From contig NZ_CP039143.1 of NCBI RefSeq assembly GCF_013343215.1, positions 2,790,001 through 2,854,000 on the forward strand: DNA of 64,000 bases, given 5' to 3'. Each line of letters begins with the position of its first letter. Positions within the stretch are counted from its first letter, which is position 1. Below, one piece after another: positions 28,883 through 39,249 of the stretch. The stretch is from Acinetobacter sp. 10FS3-1. GTDB lineage: Bacteria; Pseudomonadota; Gammaproteobacteria; Pseudomonadales; Moraxellaceae. The translations under genes were made by a program, and so were the position numbers. A model generated the notes under the pieces. It was not told where the DNA came from, did not search any database, and saw nothing but the letters and a program-made list of their open reading frames with translations.

Positions 28883-29182
28883 TTAGAGGTGTTGTTGTAT
28901 ATATTCGACAAACTGCTGAATTAAAGTTTCATTACGCGAAAAATACGACCATTGCCCATGCTTGGTTGCAGAAATCAGGCCTGCCTGTTGCAGCACGGAC
29001 AAATGATTGGACATGGTGGACTGTGACACCTGGCCTAAACGCTCAATCTGGCCTGCGCAGACCCCACGTTGAAAATAATCACACTCTTCCGCAGGCAAAT
29101 ATTGCTCGGGTGACTTTAACCACTCCAGAATCTGCCGACGGGTCGGATTGGCCAGGGCTTTAAAAATGAGATCAAAATCCAT
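28883..29182 (-). CDS. ArsR-family winged-helix regulator
   Basis: A ~99-residue DNA-binding repressor of the ArsR/SmtB fold. FKALANPTRRQILEWL opens the domain, the recognition helix is SQSTMSNHLSVLQQAGLI, and the wing contains HGQWSYFSRNE. Two cysteines in ECDYFQRGVCAGQ do not form the usual ELCVCDL metal site, so a redox or electrophile signal is plausible, in line with the reductase gene 20 bases downstream. The ATG at 29182 is preferred; a GTG two codons earlier is possible. A perfect palindrome lies 65 bases upstream. Confidence 0.85.
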   Translation of the reverse strand: MDFDLIFKALANPTRRQILEWLKSPEQYLPAEECDYFQRGVCAGQIERLGQVSQSTMSNHLSVLQQAGLISATKHGQWSYFSRNETLIQQFVEYIQQHL

Positions 29183-29247
29183 AAGCACATCACTATCTGG
29201 AGCGCAACCAAACTTTATTCAACATCCACCCCATTATATCGCATTTT

Positions 29248-29265
29248 TTCGATTTATATATCGAA
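29248..29265. promoter_or_regulatory. palindromic operator candidate before arsR
   Basis: TTCGATTTATATATCGAA has perfect TTCGAT/ATCGAA arms around TTATAT. Winged-helix ArsR repressors usually bind such palindromes in their own promoter. A close copy is at 46526. Confidence 0.55.
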
Positions 29266-29327
29266 GAATATAGATATAAGAGTTATAGCCTGTAAAAGTC
29301 TGATTACACTCGCTTTTCAACCGTATC

Positions 29328-30423
29328 TTAGAGACCCTGTTTCAGACTCGCTTCGATAAACTTGTCCAGATCACCATCCAGTACAGCCCCCGTATTCGAG
29401 GTTTCTACACCGGTACGTAAATCCTTGATGCGCGAATCATCCAGTACATAAGAGCGGATCTGGCTGCCCCAGCCAATATCTGACTTGGAATCTTCCAGTG
29501 CCTGCGCAGCTTCATTACGCTTGCTCATTTCCAGCTCATAAAGTTTGGCACGGAGCTGTTTCCAGGCATGATCACGGTTGGCGTGTTGGGAACGCTGGTT
29601 CTGACACGCCACCACAATTCCGGTTGGCATATGGGTCAAACGTACCGCAGAGTCGGTCTTGTTAATATGCTGACCACCTGCGCCCGATGCACGATAGGTA
29701 TCGGTACGTACATCTGAGGGATTAATATCAATTTCGATATTGTCATCGACTTCCGGAGAGACAAATACCGCAGAGAATGAAGTATGACGGCGATTACCGG
29801 AGTCAAATGGGGATTTACGTACCAGACGGTGCACACCCGACTCAGTACGTAACCAGCCATAGGCATACTCACCTTCCACACGAATGGTGGCAGATTTAAT
29901 TCCCGCCACATCTCCGTCAGACTCTTCCATCAATTCTGCTTTAAAGCCATGACGCTCAATCCAGCGCAGGTACATACGCAGCAAAATCGACGCCCAGTCC
30001 TGAGCTTCTGTACCGCCTGAACCGGCCTGAATCTCGACATAGCACGGATTTGGATCCATCGGGTTATTGAACATCCGACGGAACTCAAGCTTGGCCAGCC
30101 CCTCTTCAGCAGCATCCAGCTCGGCCTGTACATCCTCAAGCATTGCTTCTTCATCGGCCTCAACAGCAAGATCCAGCATAGCCTGAGCATCTTCAAGCTG
30201 GATGGCCAGACCATCCAGTACATTTAAAACATTCTCAAGTTCGCCTTTTTCTTTGGCCATGGCCTGAGCGCGATTCTGGTCATTCCAGATCGCCGGGTCT
30301 TCTAATTCACGCAGGACCTCTTCTAAACGCTCTTTTTTCAGATCGTAGTCAAAGATACCCCCGTAGTGTTTGACCACGTTCGTTCAAGTTTTTTAATTGG
30401 TTTAGATACGGATTAATTTCCAC
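29328..30423 (-). CDS. prfB: peptide chain release factor 2 with programmed +1 frameshift
   Basis: Release factor 2 ends translation at UGA and UAA. The main frame carries the stop-recognition SPF (in [12 protein letters not shown]) and the catalytic GGQ (in [12 protein letters not shown]). The true start is a GTG at 30423 (reading [14 protein letters not shown]), which lies in another frame; codon 25 is TGA and a +1 shift is needed to continue at [12 protein letters not shown]. The full product is about 364 residues, as in E. coli. A GAGAG site lies eight bases before the GTG, and a TATAAT box (minus strand, 30470-30475) further up may be its promoter. Confidence 0.95.
30348..30364 (-). other. 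prfB autoregulatory frameshift site
   Basis: The minus strand reads ACGGGGGTATCTTTGAC: an internal Shine-Dalgarno-like GGGGG, a three-base spacer, the slippery CTT, the in-frame TGA and a following C. This is the canonical RF2 recoding site; low RF2 lets ribosomes shift +1. Confidence 0.95.
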
Positions 30424-30830
30424 GCGAATTACTCTCAGTCAAAATTAGGCATAAAATTTTTAGTTTATTATTATATCACACTCTTTTTAGGCAATTGAGC
30501 CAGCTCTTCGCCCAAGCTCTTGAAGATGGACAGGTTTTATTCTGAATTGATCTTGCTGTTAAATTTGGTTTATTTTTCACAAAAATAAAACTCACTATCT
30601 TGCAAAATATAGAGTCAAAAAGCTGCTTATCTGCCCCCTAAACCGATTCAATTTCAATATCAAAGCTCCATCCCAAACTGGATAAAAAATCAGCACTTTT
30701 AACACCTTCCACAATATCCACACAATTTTAATAAAACAAAACAATTAATTTTTATTTTTTATATTCAAATACTTATTAAAATATACTTACACAAGATTAC
30801 ATTAATCACATTATGGTAACTTTCATAAGA
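30424..30830. other. intergenic region between prfB and the porin pair
   Basis: About 400 AT-rich bases with divergent promoters at the ends. No reading frame or RNA structure is supported in the middle. Confidence 0.4.
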
Positions 30831-30858
30831 TTGACGATTGTTCGAATTGCTCTAGACT
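30831..30858 (+). promoter_or_regulatory. candidate promoter of the first porin-like gene
   Basis: TTGACG and TAGACT with a 16-base spacer, about 50 bases before the start codon. Confidence 0.4.
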
Positions 30859-30914
30859 GAAAGTTGTAACAAAAGATTATTAAATTAAGCCCTAATTCAG
30901 AGGGGAGTATCCGC

Positions 30915-31694
30915 ATGAAAAAACTAGCAATCACTTCAGCACTACTTTCAGTATTCGCAATCACTGGTACAGCGGCTCATGCTTATCAGGCAGAAATTGG
31001 TGCATCAGCAGGACTTATCGATCCTGATCATGGTGGCTCAAGCGGCTCTTTCGGTGTTGATGGTACCTATTACTTTAATCCGGTCCAAACACGTAATGCA
31101 CCCTTAGCCGAAGCGGCTTTCCTTGATCGTGCCAGTAACGTCAGCGCTCAATATCAATATGATGAAGTGGGTGATTCTGAAGCGCATCGTTATGGCGTAG
31201 GAGCAGAATATTTTGTACCGAATTCAGACTTCTACCTGAGCGGTAACATCAATGGGCATGATCTTCAAGACAACGATGATTTGGATAATGATTTAACCAC
31301 TTATGCTGCAGAAGTCGGTTATCTACCAGCACCTGGCCTGTTAATTGCTGCCGGTGTAAAAGGCTGGGACAATGATGATGATGACGGCGTAGATCCAACA
31401 TTACGTGCAAAATATGTTACTACGCTCAGCAATGGTAAAGATATTAATCTAGAAGCGGGTGCAGCTTTTGGTGATCTGGATGAATACAATCTGGCAGCAG
31501 ATTACTTTATTGATAAAACCATGAGCGTGGGTGTTGATTATCAGAATAATGATCTAATGGATCAAAATGAATTTGGTATCAATGCGCGTAAGTTCATTAG
31601 CCAGCAAGTCAGCCTGGAAGGTCGAGTGGGCTTTGGTGAAGCAGGAAATAACGACTACAACAAATTTGGTGTAGCAGCAAAATACCGCTTCTAA
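30915..31694 (+). CDS. putative outer membrane porin, tandem copy 1
   Basis: A 259-residue secreted beta-barrel protein. Residues 1-23 end in AHA and form a Sec signal peptide. The mature part starts YQAEIGAS and shows alternating strands, a GTYYFNPVQ segment, the APLAEAAFLDRASNVS block shared with the Omp33-36-type protein at 8990, several Asp-rich loops (DNDDDDGVDP), and a C-terminal KYRF with the terminal Phe of outer membrane proteins. It has a strong GGGGAG ribosome binding site and its own terminator. The closest relative in the window is the gene 170 bases downstream; a local duplication is likely. The substrate is unknown. Confidence 0.82.
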   Translation: MKKLAITSALLSVFAITGTAAHAYQAEIGASAGLIDPDHGGSSGSFGVDGTYYFNPVQTRNAPLAEAAFLDRASNVSAQYQYDEVGDSEAHRYGVGAEYFVPNSDFYLSGNINGHDLQDNDDLDNDLTTYAAEVGYLPAPGLLIAAGVKGWDNDDDDGVDPTLRAKYVTTLSNGKDINLEAGAAFGDLDEYNLAADYFIDKTMSVGVDYQNNDLMDQNEFGINARKFISQQVSLEGRVGFGEAGNNDYNKFGVAAKYRF

Positions 31695-31720
31695 GCTAAA
31701 CCCTAATCCAGTTTTTATAA

Positions 31721-31746
31721 AAAACCCATCCTCGGATGGGTTTTTT
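31721..31746 (+). terminator. terminator between the tandem porin genes
   Basis: AAAACCCATC and GATGGGTTTT around a CTCG loop, followed by TT. Confidence 0.88.
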
Positions 31747-31781
31747 GCGTTTCCAGACCGTATTTAGATCTTTTTGGTACA

Positions 31782-31809
31782 TTGACTGAGCATCTATTAT
31801 CTGTACAAT
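31782..31809 (+). promoter_or_regulatory. candidate promoter of the second porin-like gene
   Basis: TTGACT and TACAAT with a 16-base spacer, identical in boxes and spacing to the promoter at 8919-8946. Confidence 0.5.
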
Positions 31810-31864
31810 TCGTTACAACTGTTCATCAAACAGTCATATTTTTATAACAAAGAGAGAAATCTAA

Positions 31865-32617
31865 ATGCTTAAGAAACTTACTCTTGCTACAGCACTTATT
31901 GCTAGCCTAGGAACCGCTCACGCTTATCAAGCTGAAGTGGGAGGTACTATTGCTCTTGTTGATCCAGATAATGGAGATACTTCTACTGGTTTTGCAATTG
32001 ATGGGACTTACTACTTCAATCCAGTTCAAGTTAAAAATTCGCCTCTTAATGAAGCAGCATTTTTAAATCGTGCAAGCAATATCAATGCAGCAGTTTCTTA
32101 TATTGATTACGATTTATTTGATGTCACTACATTTAATGTAGGTGTTGAATATTTTGTTCCAAATTCAGATTTTTATGTAAGTGGTAACATTGGTCAATCA
32201 TCTACTGATACGCCAATTGGTGATGATGATACAACTCTGTACTCAGCAGAACTAGGTTATTTACCTGTTCCTGGTCTATTGGTTGCGGTTGGCTTGGCAG
32301 GTTATGACAATGATGCAGGCGATGATGTCGATCCAACTTTACGTGCAAAATACGTAACACAAGTGGGTCAATACGATATGAACTTTGAAGGTGGCGCAAG
32401 CTTCGGTGATCTAGATGCGTATAACCTAGGCGCGGACTTATACCTCGACAAAACTTTCAGTGTTGGTCTAGGATTCTCCGATTCTGACCTAGAAAATAGT
32501 GATGTATTTACTATTCGTGCGAAGAAATTCTTTACTCAACAAGTTAGTCTAGAAGGTTCAATTGATTTTGCTGATGAAGGCAATATCTTTGGCGTACGTG
32601 GTGCCTACCGCTTCTAA
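31865..32617 (+). CDS. putative outer membrane porin, tandem copy 2
   Basis: A 250-residue paralogue of the preceding gene with the same plan: signal peptide of about 20 residues ending in AHA, YQAEVGG start, GTYYFNPVQ, the LNEAAFLNRASN block, the shared FVPNSDFYVSGNI, GDDVDPTLRAKYVT and a C-terminal AYRF. Its codons are richer in A and T at third positions than those of copy 1, so the two have diverged for some time or differ in expression. An AGAGAG ribosome binding site, its own promoter and its own terminator indicate separate control. The IS30 element lies just beyond its terminator. Confidence 0.82.
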   Translation: MLKKLTLATALIASLGTAHAYQAEVGGTIALVDPDNGDTSTGFAIDGTYYFNPVQVKNSPLNEAAFLNRASNINAAVSYIDYDLFDVTTFNVGVEYFVPNSDFYVSGNIGQSSTDTPIGDDDTTLYSAELGYLPVPGLLVAVGLAGYDNDAGDDVDPTLRAKYVTQVGQYDMNFEGGASFGDLDAYNLGADLYLDKTFSVGLGFSDSDLENSDVFTIRAKKFFTQQVSLEGSIDFADEGNIFGVRGAYRF

Positions 32618-32635
32618 TCACTGCGATTAAAAGCA

Positions 32636-32663
32636 AAAAAACCGCTCATTGGAGCGGTTTTTT
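32636..32663. terminator. bidirectional terminator after porin copy 2
   Basis: AAAACCGCTC and GAGCGGTTTT around ATTG, with A and T runs on both sides. It probably once served recJ from the other side as well, before the IS30 element separated them. Confidence 0.85.
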
Positions 32664-32668
32664 AATTT

Positions 32669-32694
32669 CTTGGATTCTCAAATGAAGTGCAACA
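32669..32694 (+). repeat. left inverted repeat of the IS30 element
   Basis: Runs CTTGGATTCTCAAATGAAGT and on to GCAACA; pairs imperfectly with 33691-33716. Confidence 0.75.
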
Positions 32695-32767
32695 GAGATT
32701 AAATTTTGGGAAGGAAGCAAGATGAGCTAGCATTTTGCTTCCGACCGACCAAAGTCAAAGTTGCATC

Positions 32768-33715
32768 ATGAACTATACTCATCTTACTCAAGAAGAAAGA
32801 TATCAGATTTCTACATTGTTACGTGAAGGTTTTTCTAAGCGTTATATTGCTTGGAGGCTAAATCGCTCACCTTCCACTATTTCCAGAGAAATAGCACGCA
32901 ATCGAGCAAGGAATGGTTACTTCGCTCAACATGCCAATAAATTAGCTCGCAGACGGCATTGTCCTAATCCTAAAAGAATCTCTCGAGAGGTTTGGGCACA
33001 AGTTATGGCTTACCTTGAACTTCAGTGGAGCCCCGAACAGATTGCTTCTCATGTTTCAGTCAGCCTGCATTCCATATACAGGTTTATACAGCAGGATAAA
33101 AGCAGAGGTGGTGTGCTCTTCCGCAACTTACGTTTCAGAAATCAAAGAAAGAGGAAATATGGCTCCATTGAGACTCGTGGCCAACTGACAAACCGCAAAA
33201 GCATTCACGATCGACCTGCTGAGATTGAGCAGCGCTCTCGCTTTGGTGATTTGGAAATAGATACGATAGTTGGCAAGAACCACCAACAATCCCTGGTTTC
33301 AATTGTAGATCGGAAGACAGGTTATCTTTGGCTGAAAAAGTGCAGTACGCGCAAGGCTGAGGAAGTTTGCCAGGCTACGATCAGATTATTGGAACCGATC
33401 AAAGCGCACCTAAAAACAATTACCGCGGACAATGGTAAGGAGTTCAGCCTGCATGAGTATGCTGCTCAGGAATTAGATGTCGACTGGTATTTCGCTGATC
33501 CCTATAGCGCCTGGCAGCGAGGAACAAATGAAAATACGAATGGATTGATCAGACAATATATTAGAAAAGGCAGTGACTTGAATGACTATACGGATGCATA
33601 CATTGCAGAAATTACTCAGCGCTTGAATCATCGCCCAAGAAAAAGACTCGGCTTTAAAAGTCCGAGTCAGGTATTATGGCAACAACATGGTGTTGCACTT
33701 CAAATGCTAATCTAA
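32768..33715 (+). CDS. IS30-family transposase
   Basis: A 315-residue DDE recombinase. The N-terminal helix-turn-helix reads LTQEERYQISTLLREGFS with LNRSPSTISREIARN, as in all IS30 enzymes. The catalytic residues are visible in order: Asp in DLEIDTIVGK, Asp in ITADNGKEFS, and Glu in GTNENTNGLIRQY. I chose the ATG at 32768 (MNYTHLTQ), which gives the standard N-terminus; an upstream in-frame start would add 11 untypical residues. It resembles transposases of Acinetobacter elements such as ISAba125, but the identity cannot be named from memory. Confidence 0.93.
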   Translation: MNYTHLTQEERYQISTLLREGFSKRYIAWRLNRSPSTISREIARNRARNGYFAQHANKLARRRHCPNPKRISREVWAQVMAYLELQWSPEQIASHVSVSLHSIYRFIQQDKSRGGVLFRNLRFRNQRKRKYGSIETRGQLTNRKSIHDRPAEIEQRSRFGDLEIDTIVGKNHQQSLVSIVDRKTGYLWLKKCSTRKAEEVCQATIRLLEPIKAHLKTITADNGKEFSLHEYAAQELDVDWYFADPYSAWQRGTNENTNGLIRQYIRKGSDLNDYTDAYIAEITQRLNHRPRKRLGFKSPSQVLWQQHGVALQMLI

Positions 33716-33716
33716 G
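33691..33716 (-). repeat. right inverted repeat of the IS30 element
   Basis: On the minus strand it runs CTTAGATTAGCATTTGAAGT and on to GCAACA; it includes the last codons and the stop of the transposase. Confidence 0.75.
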
Positions 33717-33718
33717 TT

Positions 33719-35422
33719 TTATTGCTCTAAGTGCAGAATCCGCATTTGCAGACTGACATTACCATTAAAGATATTTTTATCCAGTTCGTACACCAAACGC
33801 ACTTGATCTTGCATCGGATCAAAACAGTATTTATCAGCAGCATTAAAGGCAATCGCATCGACCACCTGACCATTGTTCAACGCCACACGCAGTTTTAAAT
33901 GTATATCCTTGAGCCAGCGATAATCCAGGATCTTAAAGACCCCATCAAATACTGGTGGCGGAAATTTTTGTCCCCAAGGAGAAATCGTCTCCAGCAGTTC
34001 AACCGTTTGCAGGTGGAAGTCAGCCGACGCCAACTCACCATCTGTCCAGAGTATCGCCGTAAACAGGCTTTCATCCTGACTGGCAATCAACTGTTCAAAG
34101 ACCTGTTTAAATTCAACAAAATGCTGCTTTTGAATCGTCAGACCTGCCGCAGCGGCATGACCACCGAAATGGCTGACCAGATGCGGATACTGTTCAGCCA
34201 CCCGTTCAATCATGTCGCGGATATGAATGCCTTCAATCGAGCGTGCTGAACCCTTGATATGAATGCCGTCATCGTCGGCAGCAAACACGATACTTGGCCT
34301 GTGGAACTGTTCTTTTAAACGGCCTGCCACAATTCCAATCACGCCCTGATGCCAGTGTTCTTCAAACATGATTAAGGCTGCAGGCAGTTCGGTTGCATCT
34401 AGCTGGATTTTTTCCAGCTCAACCAGCGCTTCCTGCTTAATTTTGCCTTCTACCTGACGCCGTTCCAGATTGAGCTGATTCAACTGCTCCGCCAAAGGAT
34501 AGGCCCTCGCGAAATCAGATGCGATAAGACATTCTATTCCGATGTCCATGGTTTCCATACGACCTGCGGCATTAATCCGCGGTCCCAGCACAAAGCCCAG
34601 ATCCTGTGCTTTTAAAGTTGCTGCATCGCGGCCAGAGATTTCGAGCAAGGCACTGATTCCCGGGCGACACAGCTGCTGTTGAATACGCTTCAGGCCGGCA
34701 TCGATTAAAATCCGATTGTTATAGTCTAAGTTTGCCACATCGGCATAGGTGCCCAGCGCAACCAGATCCAGATAATGGGTAATAACAGTAGAAGATTTAC
34801 CTGACTTCTTACGCTGGGTAGAAAGATTGGCCAGCACATAAAATGCCACCCCCACCCCTGCCAGTGCCTTACTCGGAAAATTACAGCCCAACTGGTTGGG
34901 ATTAACCACCGCTTCTGCAGGCGGTGTCGGCTTGGTCGTTAAATGGTGATCGGTAATGATGACCTGCATGCCATGCGCTTGGGCCTGCTTCACTCCCGCA
35001 TGGCTAGAAATGCCGTTATCTACGGTAATCAGTAAATCCGGTGTGAATTTGGCAAAGGCCAGATCTGCGATCGCCGGAGTCAGACCATAGCCATACTTGA
35101 AACGATCCGGCACCAGATAATGCACATCCGCGCCCATATCACGTAGTGCCAGCACCATAAGAGCAGTACTGGTTGCGCCATCGGCATCATAATCACCAAC
35201 AATTACAATCTTCCGCCCGGTATCAATGGCCCGGTCTATTATTTGGATCGCTTCAGGCAAGCCTTGCATGGTCGGAGCCAGCAGGTGCTTTAGTTTTAGT
35301 TCGAGCTCCTGTTCAGACGCTACACCCCGACGTGCCAGAATATTAGCCAGAAAAGACGGTACGCCCTGAAAATTTTCAGGACGTGCCAGAAATGGACGTT
35401 GTTTGATTTCAGGTTTTGACAT
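33719..35422 (-). CDS. recJ: single-stranded-DNA exonuclease RecJ
   Basis: A 567-residue 5'-3' exonuclease of recombination and mismatch repair. DHH-family motifs are visible: IVGDYDADGATSTALM (I), ITVDNG (II), ITDHHLTT (III), GTYADVANLDYNNR (IV), then the DHHA1 part with HWHQGVIGIVAGRL, KGSARS and HFGGHAAAAG, and a C-terminal OB-like domain. The ATG at 35422 lies two bases after the pdxH stop; a TTG two codons earlier would overlap it. The stop codon is directly next to the IS30 element, with the likely target duplication supplying its last base, so the protein is unchanged but its former terminator has been separated. Confidence 0.95.
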   Translation of the reverse strand: MSKPEIKQRPFLARPENFQGVPSFLANILARRGVASEQELELKLKHLLAPTMQGLPEAIQIIDRAIDTGRKIVIVGDYDADGATSTALMVLALRDMGADVHYLVPDRFKYGYGLTPAIADLAFAKFTPDLLITVDNGISSHAGVKQAQAHGMQVIITDHHLTTKPTPPAEAVVNPNQLGCNFPSKALAGVGVAFYVLANLSTQRKKSGKSSTVITHYLDLVALGTYADVANLDYNNRILIDAGLKRIQQQLCRPGISALLEISGRDAATLKAQDLGFVLGPRINAAGRMETMDIGIECLIASDFARAYPLAEQLNQLNLERRQVEGKIKQEALVELEKIQLDATELPAALIMFEEHWHQGVIGIVAGRLKEQFHRPSIVFAADDDGIHIKGSARSIEGIHIRDMIERVAEQYPHLVSHFGGHAAAAGLTIQKQHFVEFKQVFEQLIASQDESLFTAILWTDGELASADFHLQTVELLETISPWGQKFPPPVFDGVFKILDYRWLKDIHLKLRVALNNGQVVDAIAFNAADKYCFDPMQDQVRLVYELDKNIFNGNVSLQMRILHLEQ

Positions 35423-35424
35423 GA

Positions 35425-36081
35425 TCAAGGCATTAAACGCTGTAAAGTCCAGCCTTCCTCGGTTTGAGTATAACTGAGGCGGTCATGCAAACGGTTGGGC
35501 CGGCCCTGCCAGAACTCATAATAATCGGGTTGCACACGATATCCGCCCCAAAATGCCGGCTTATCCAGCTGTTCCTGATTTGCCAGCTGATCGTGCAGAT
35601 CCCAGAAACGTTGCTGTAATGTTTCCCGGTTGGCAATCGCGCCACTTTGCGGCGTACTGACATGCGCAGCGATCTGACTATCACGCGGACGTTTATGATA
35701 ATAATCCGTAGACTCTTCTTCGGCAATTTTCAACACACGGCCAGAAATCCGAATCTGACGCTCCTGCTCCTGCCAGTAAAACAATAATTCGGCATACGGA
35801 TTTTCTGCCAGATCTAGGCCTTTTTGACTGTCATAATTGGTATAGAAGTCATAACCAGCCTCAGTTGCACCACGTAGCAACACCGTACGTACATGAGGGC
35901 GACCCTGTGCACTTGCCGTAGCAAGCGACATCGCATAGGGTTCATGCAAATGCGCTTCCAGAGCGTGGTTGAACCATTGCAAAAACTGCAGATGCGGATT
36001 TGGATTGACGAGGTCTTCGTACAATTCACCCTTTTGATAATTCAGACGCAGTTCACTGAGATCTTTGATTACATCAGTCAT
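35425..36081 (-). CDS. pdxH: pyridoxamine 5'-phosphate oxidase
   Basis: A 218-residue FMN enzyme that makes pyridoxal 5'-phosphate in the last step of vitamin B6 synthesis and salvage. The FMN-binding part carries EPYAMSLATASAQGRPHVRT and VLLRG, with YTNYDSQKG; the C-terminal RVQPDYYEFWQGRPNRLHDR is the family signature. The length equals that of the E. coli enzyme. It lies upstream of recJ with a two-base gap, so the two are co-transcribed, and 12 bases behind glmM. Confidence 0.95.
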   Translation of the reverse strand: MTDVIKDLSELRLNYQKGELYEDLVNPNPHLQFLQWFNHALEAHLHEPYAMSLATASAQGRPHVRTVLLRGATEAGYDFYTNYDSQKGLDLAENPYAELLFYWQEQERQIRISGRVLKIAEEESTDYYHKRPRDSQIAAHVSTPQSGAIANRETLQQRFWDLHDQLANQEQLDKPAFWGGYRVQPDYYEFWQGRPNRLHDRLSYTQTEEGWTLQRLMP

Positions 36082-36093
36082 ATCATCACCTTG

Positions 36094-37425
36094 TTAAGCT
36101 GCATGCTGACGTACAGCATCTGCCAGCGAATGAGCCAAAGTATTTACTTCTTCCAGGTTCTCGCCTTCGACCATCACCCGGATCACAGGTTCTGTACCGG
36201 ATTTACGAATCAGCAAGCGTCCACGGCCTTTCAGCTGTTCTTCAGCTTTGGCAAATTCAGCGGCCAGTTCAGGGACCGCATAGGGGTCGAACATCGCCTG
36301 TAAACGCACATTGACCAGGACATTTGGCAACAGTTGAAAATCAGCCACCAGTTCATGCAAGGCTTTTTTCTGCTCGACCATGACGGTCAGAACTTGCAAG
36401 GCAGCAATAATGGCATCGCCTGTGGTGCTCTTGTCCAGAGTCAGAATATGGCCTGAAGGTTCGCCTCCAATAGACCAGCCATTTTCTTCCAGACCTTGCA
36501 GGACATAACGGTCCCCGACCTTGGCCCTCAAGAATGGAATATTGGCTTTTTCCAGAGCCAGTTCCAGCGCCATATTGCTCATGAGTGTACCCACGATCCC
36601 GGCCGGTTTTTTCGATGCCTGAGTCGCCAGGATATACAGAATATGGTCACCATCAATCAAGTTGCCTTGCTGATCCACCAGTATGACTCGGTCAGCGTCA
36701 CCATCAAAGGCAATGCCCAGATCAGCCTGGTGCTCCACGACTGCTTGTTGCAGGCTTTCAGGATGGGTAGAACCACAATCTGCATTAATATTCAGACCAG
36801 TAGGCGTGTTGTGGATCGCAATCACGCTTGCACCCAGCTCACGGAACACTGCTGGTCCAACGTTGTAGGCCGCGCCATTGGCGCAATCTACCACTATCTT
36901 TAGTTCATTCAAATGCAGATGGTAAGGAAAAGTCGATTTACAGAATTCGATATAACGGCCATTGGCATCTTTGACCCGTACACTTTTACCCAAGTTGGCG
37001 TTATCTTCAATTGCCAGCTCTTTTTCAAGCTCCTGATTAATTTCATCCTGTAGGCAATCGGGCAGTTTTTTCCCCTCACCCGAGAAAAATTTAATACCGT
37101 TATCAAAATAGGGATTATGCGATGCGGAAATCACAATCCCCAAACTTGCGTGCAGGGCACGAGTCAGATGGGCAATGGCAGGGGTTGGCAAAGGTCCGAG
37201 CAAATGTACGTAGACCCCAGCAGCATTTAGACCGGCTTGTAGTGCTGACTCCAGAATATAACCAGACAAACGTGTATCTTTACCCAGGACCACCAATGGT
37301 TTGTTTTTTTGGCTGTAGCGCTTTAATACTTTCCCTGCCGCAAAGCCCAGTTTCAGGGCGAACTCAGGAGTAATGGGCAATTCACCAAATTTTCCGCGAA
37401 TACCATCGGTACCAAAATAACTCAT
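36094..37425 (-). CDS. glmM: phosphoglucosamine mutase
   Basis: A 443-residue enzyme that interconverts glucosamine 6-phosphate and glucosamine 1-phosphate for UDP-GlcNAc, the precursor of peptidoglycan and lipid A. With the start at [11 protein letters not shown] the phospho-acceptor is Ser102 in VISASHNP, exactly as in E. coli, which supports the ATG at 37425 over the upstream GTG. The metal loop [11 protein letters not shown], the sugar-binding GGEPSGH and the phosphate-binding [12 protein letters not shown] are intact. It appears to head a glmM-pdxH-recJ unit. Confidence 0.95.
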   Translation of the reverse strand: MSYFGTDGIRGKFGELPITPEFALKLGFAAGKVLKRYSQKNKPLVVLGKDTRLSGYILESALQAGLNAAGVYVHLLGPLPTPAIAHLTRALHASLGIVISASHNPYFDNGIKFFSGEGKKLPDCLQDEINQELEKELAIEDNANLGKSVRVKDANGRYIEFCKSTFPYHLHLNELKIVVDCANGAAYNVGPAVFRELGASVIAIHNTPTGLNINADCGSTHPESLQQAVVEHQADLGIAFDGDADRVILVDQQGNLIDGDHILYILATQASKKPAGIVGTLMSNMALELALEKANIPFLRAKVGDRYVLQGLEENGWSIGGEPSGHILTLDKSTTGDAIIAALQVLTVMVEQKKALHELVADFQLLPNVLVNVRLQAMFDPYAVPELAAEFAKAEEQLKGRGRLLIRKSGTEPVIRVMVEGENLEEVNTLAHSLADAVRQHAA

Positions 37426-37500
37426 GTTTTGTCTCACTTCTTATCTTAGCGGGTGATTTACATCATCCTTTTTTCATTCTGCAACACTGTACACCAAAAC

Positions 37501-37532
37501 AAAAAAGCCGTCATGAATATGACGGCTTTTTT
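37501..37532. terminator. terminator of guaB
   Basis: AAAAAAGCCGTCAT and ATGACGGCTTTTTT form a perfect 14-bp stem around GAAT, 22 bases past the guaB stop. Confidence 0.9.
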
Positions 37533-37553
37533 AGCAACCACCCTGCAGGAAAA

Positions 37554-39047
<1,494 letters not shown>

Positions 39048-39249
39048 CTATTATAAACAAATCTTGCCCTAAATTTCATTGTAATTGCGAAATTTATTCG
39101 TCTCAATCTGTACTTATTTTTAATTATCTGACAAAAATATTCAATTTTATTGTTTAATCAACGGGTTAATTATTATTCACCACCTCTAGACTGGCTTGAA
39201 TTTTAAAACCAGCAGGACCTGAATCCTGCTTTTTCAGTTGGCCGCTGTA

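Larger units (their letters stand above)
32669..33716 (+). mobile_element. intact IS30-family insertion sequence (1048 bp)
   Basis: A single transposase gene is bounded by 26-base imperfect inverted repeats (32669-32694 and 33691-33716, about 20 of 26 positions matching, with TGAAGTGCAACA identical at the inner side). TTT precedes the left end and TTT follows the right end, a possible 3-base target duplication typical of the family. The size is normal for IS30 elements. The right repeat overlaps the transposase C-terminal codons. The transposase has no stops, so the element may be active. Confidence 0.85.
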
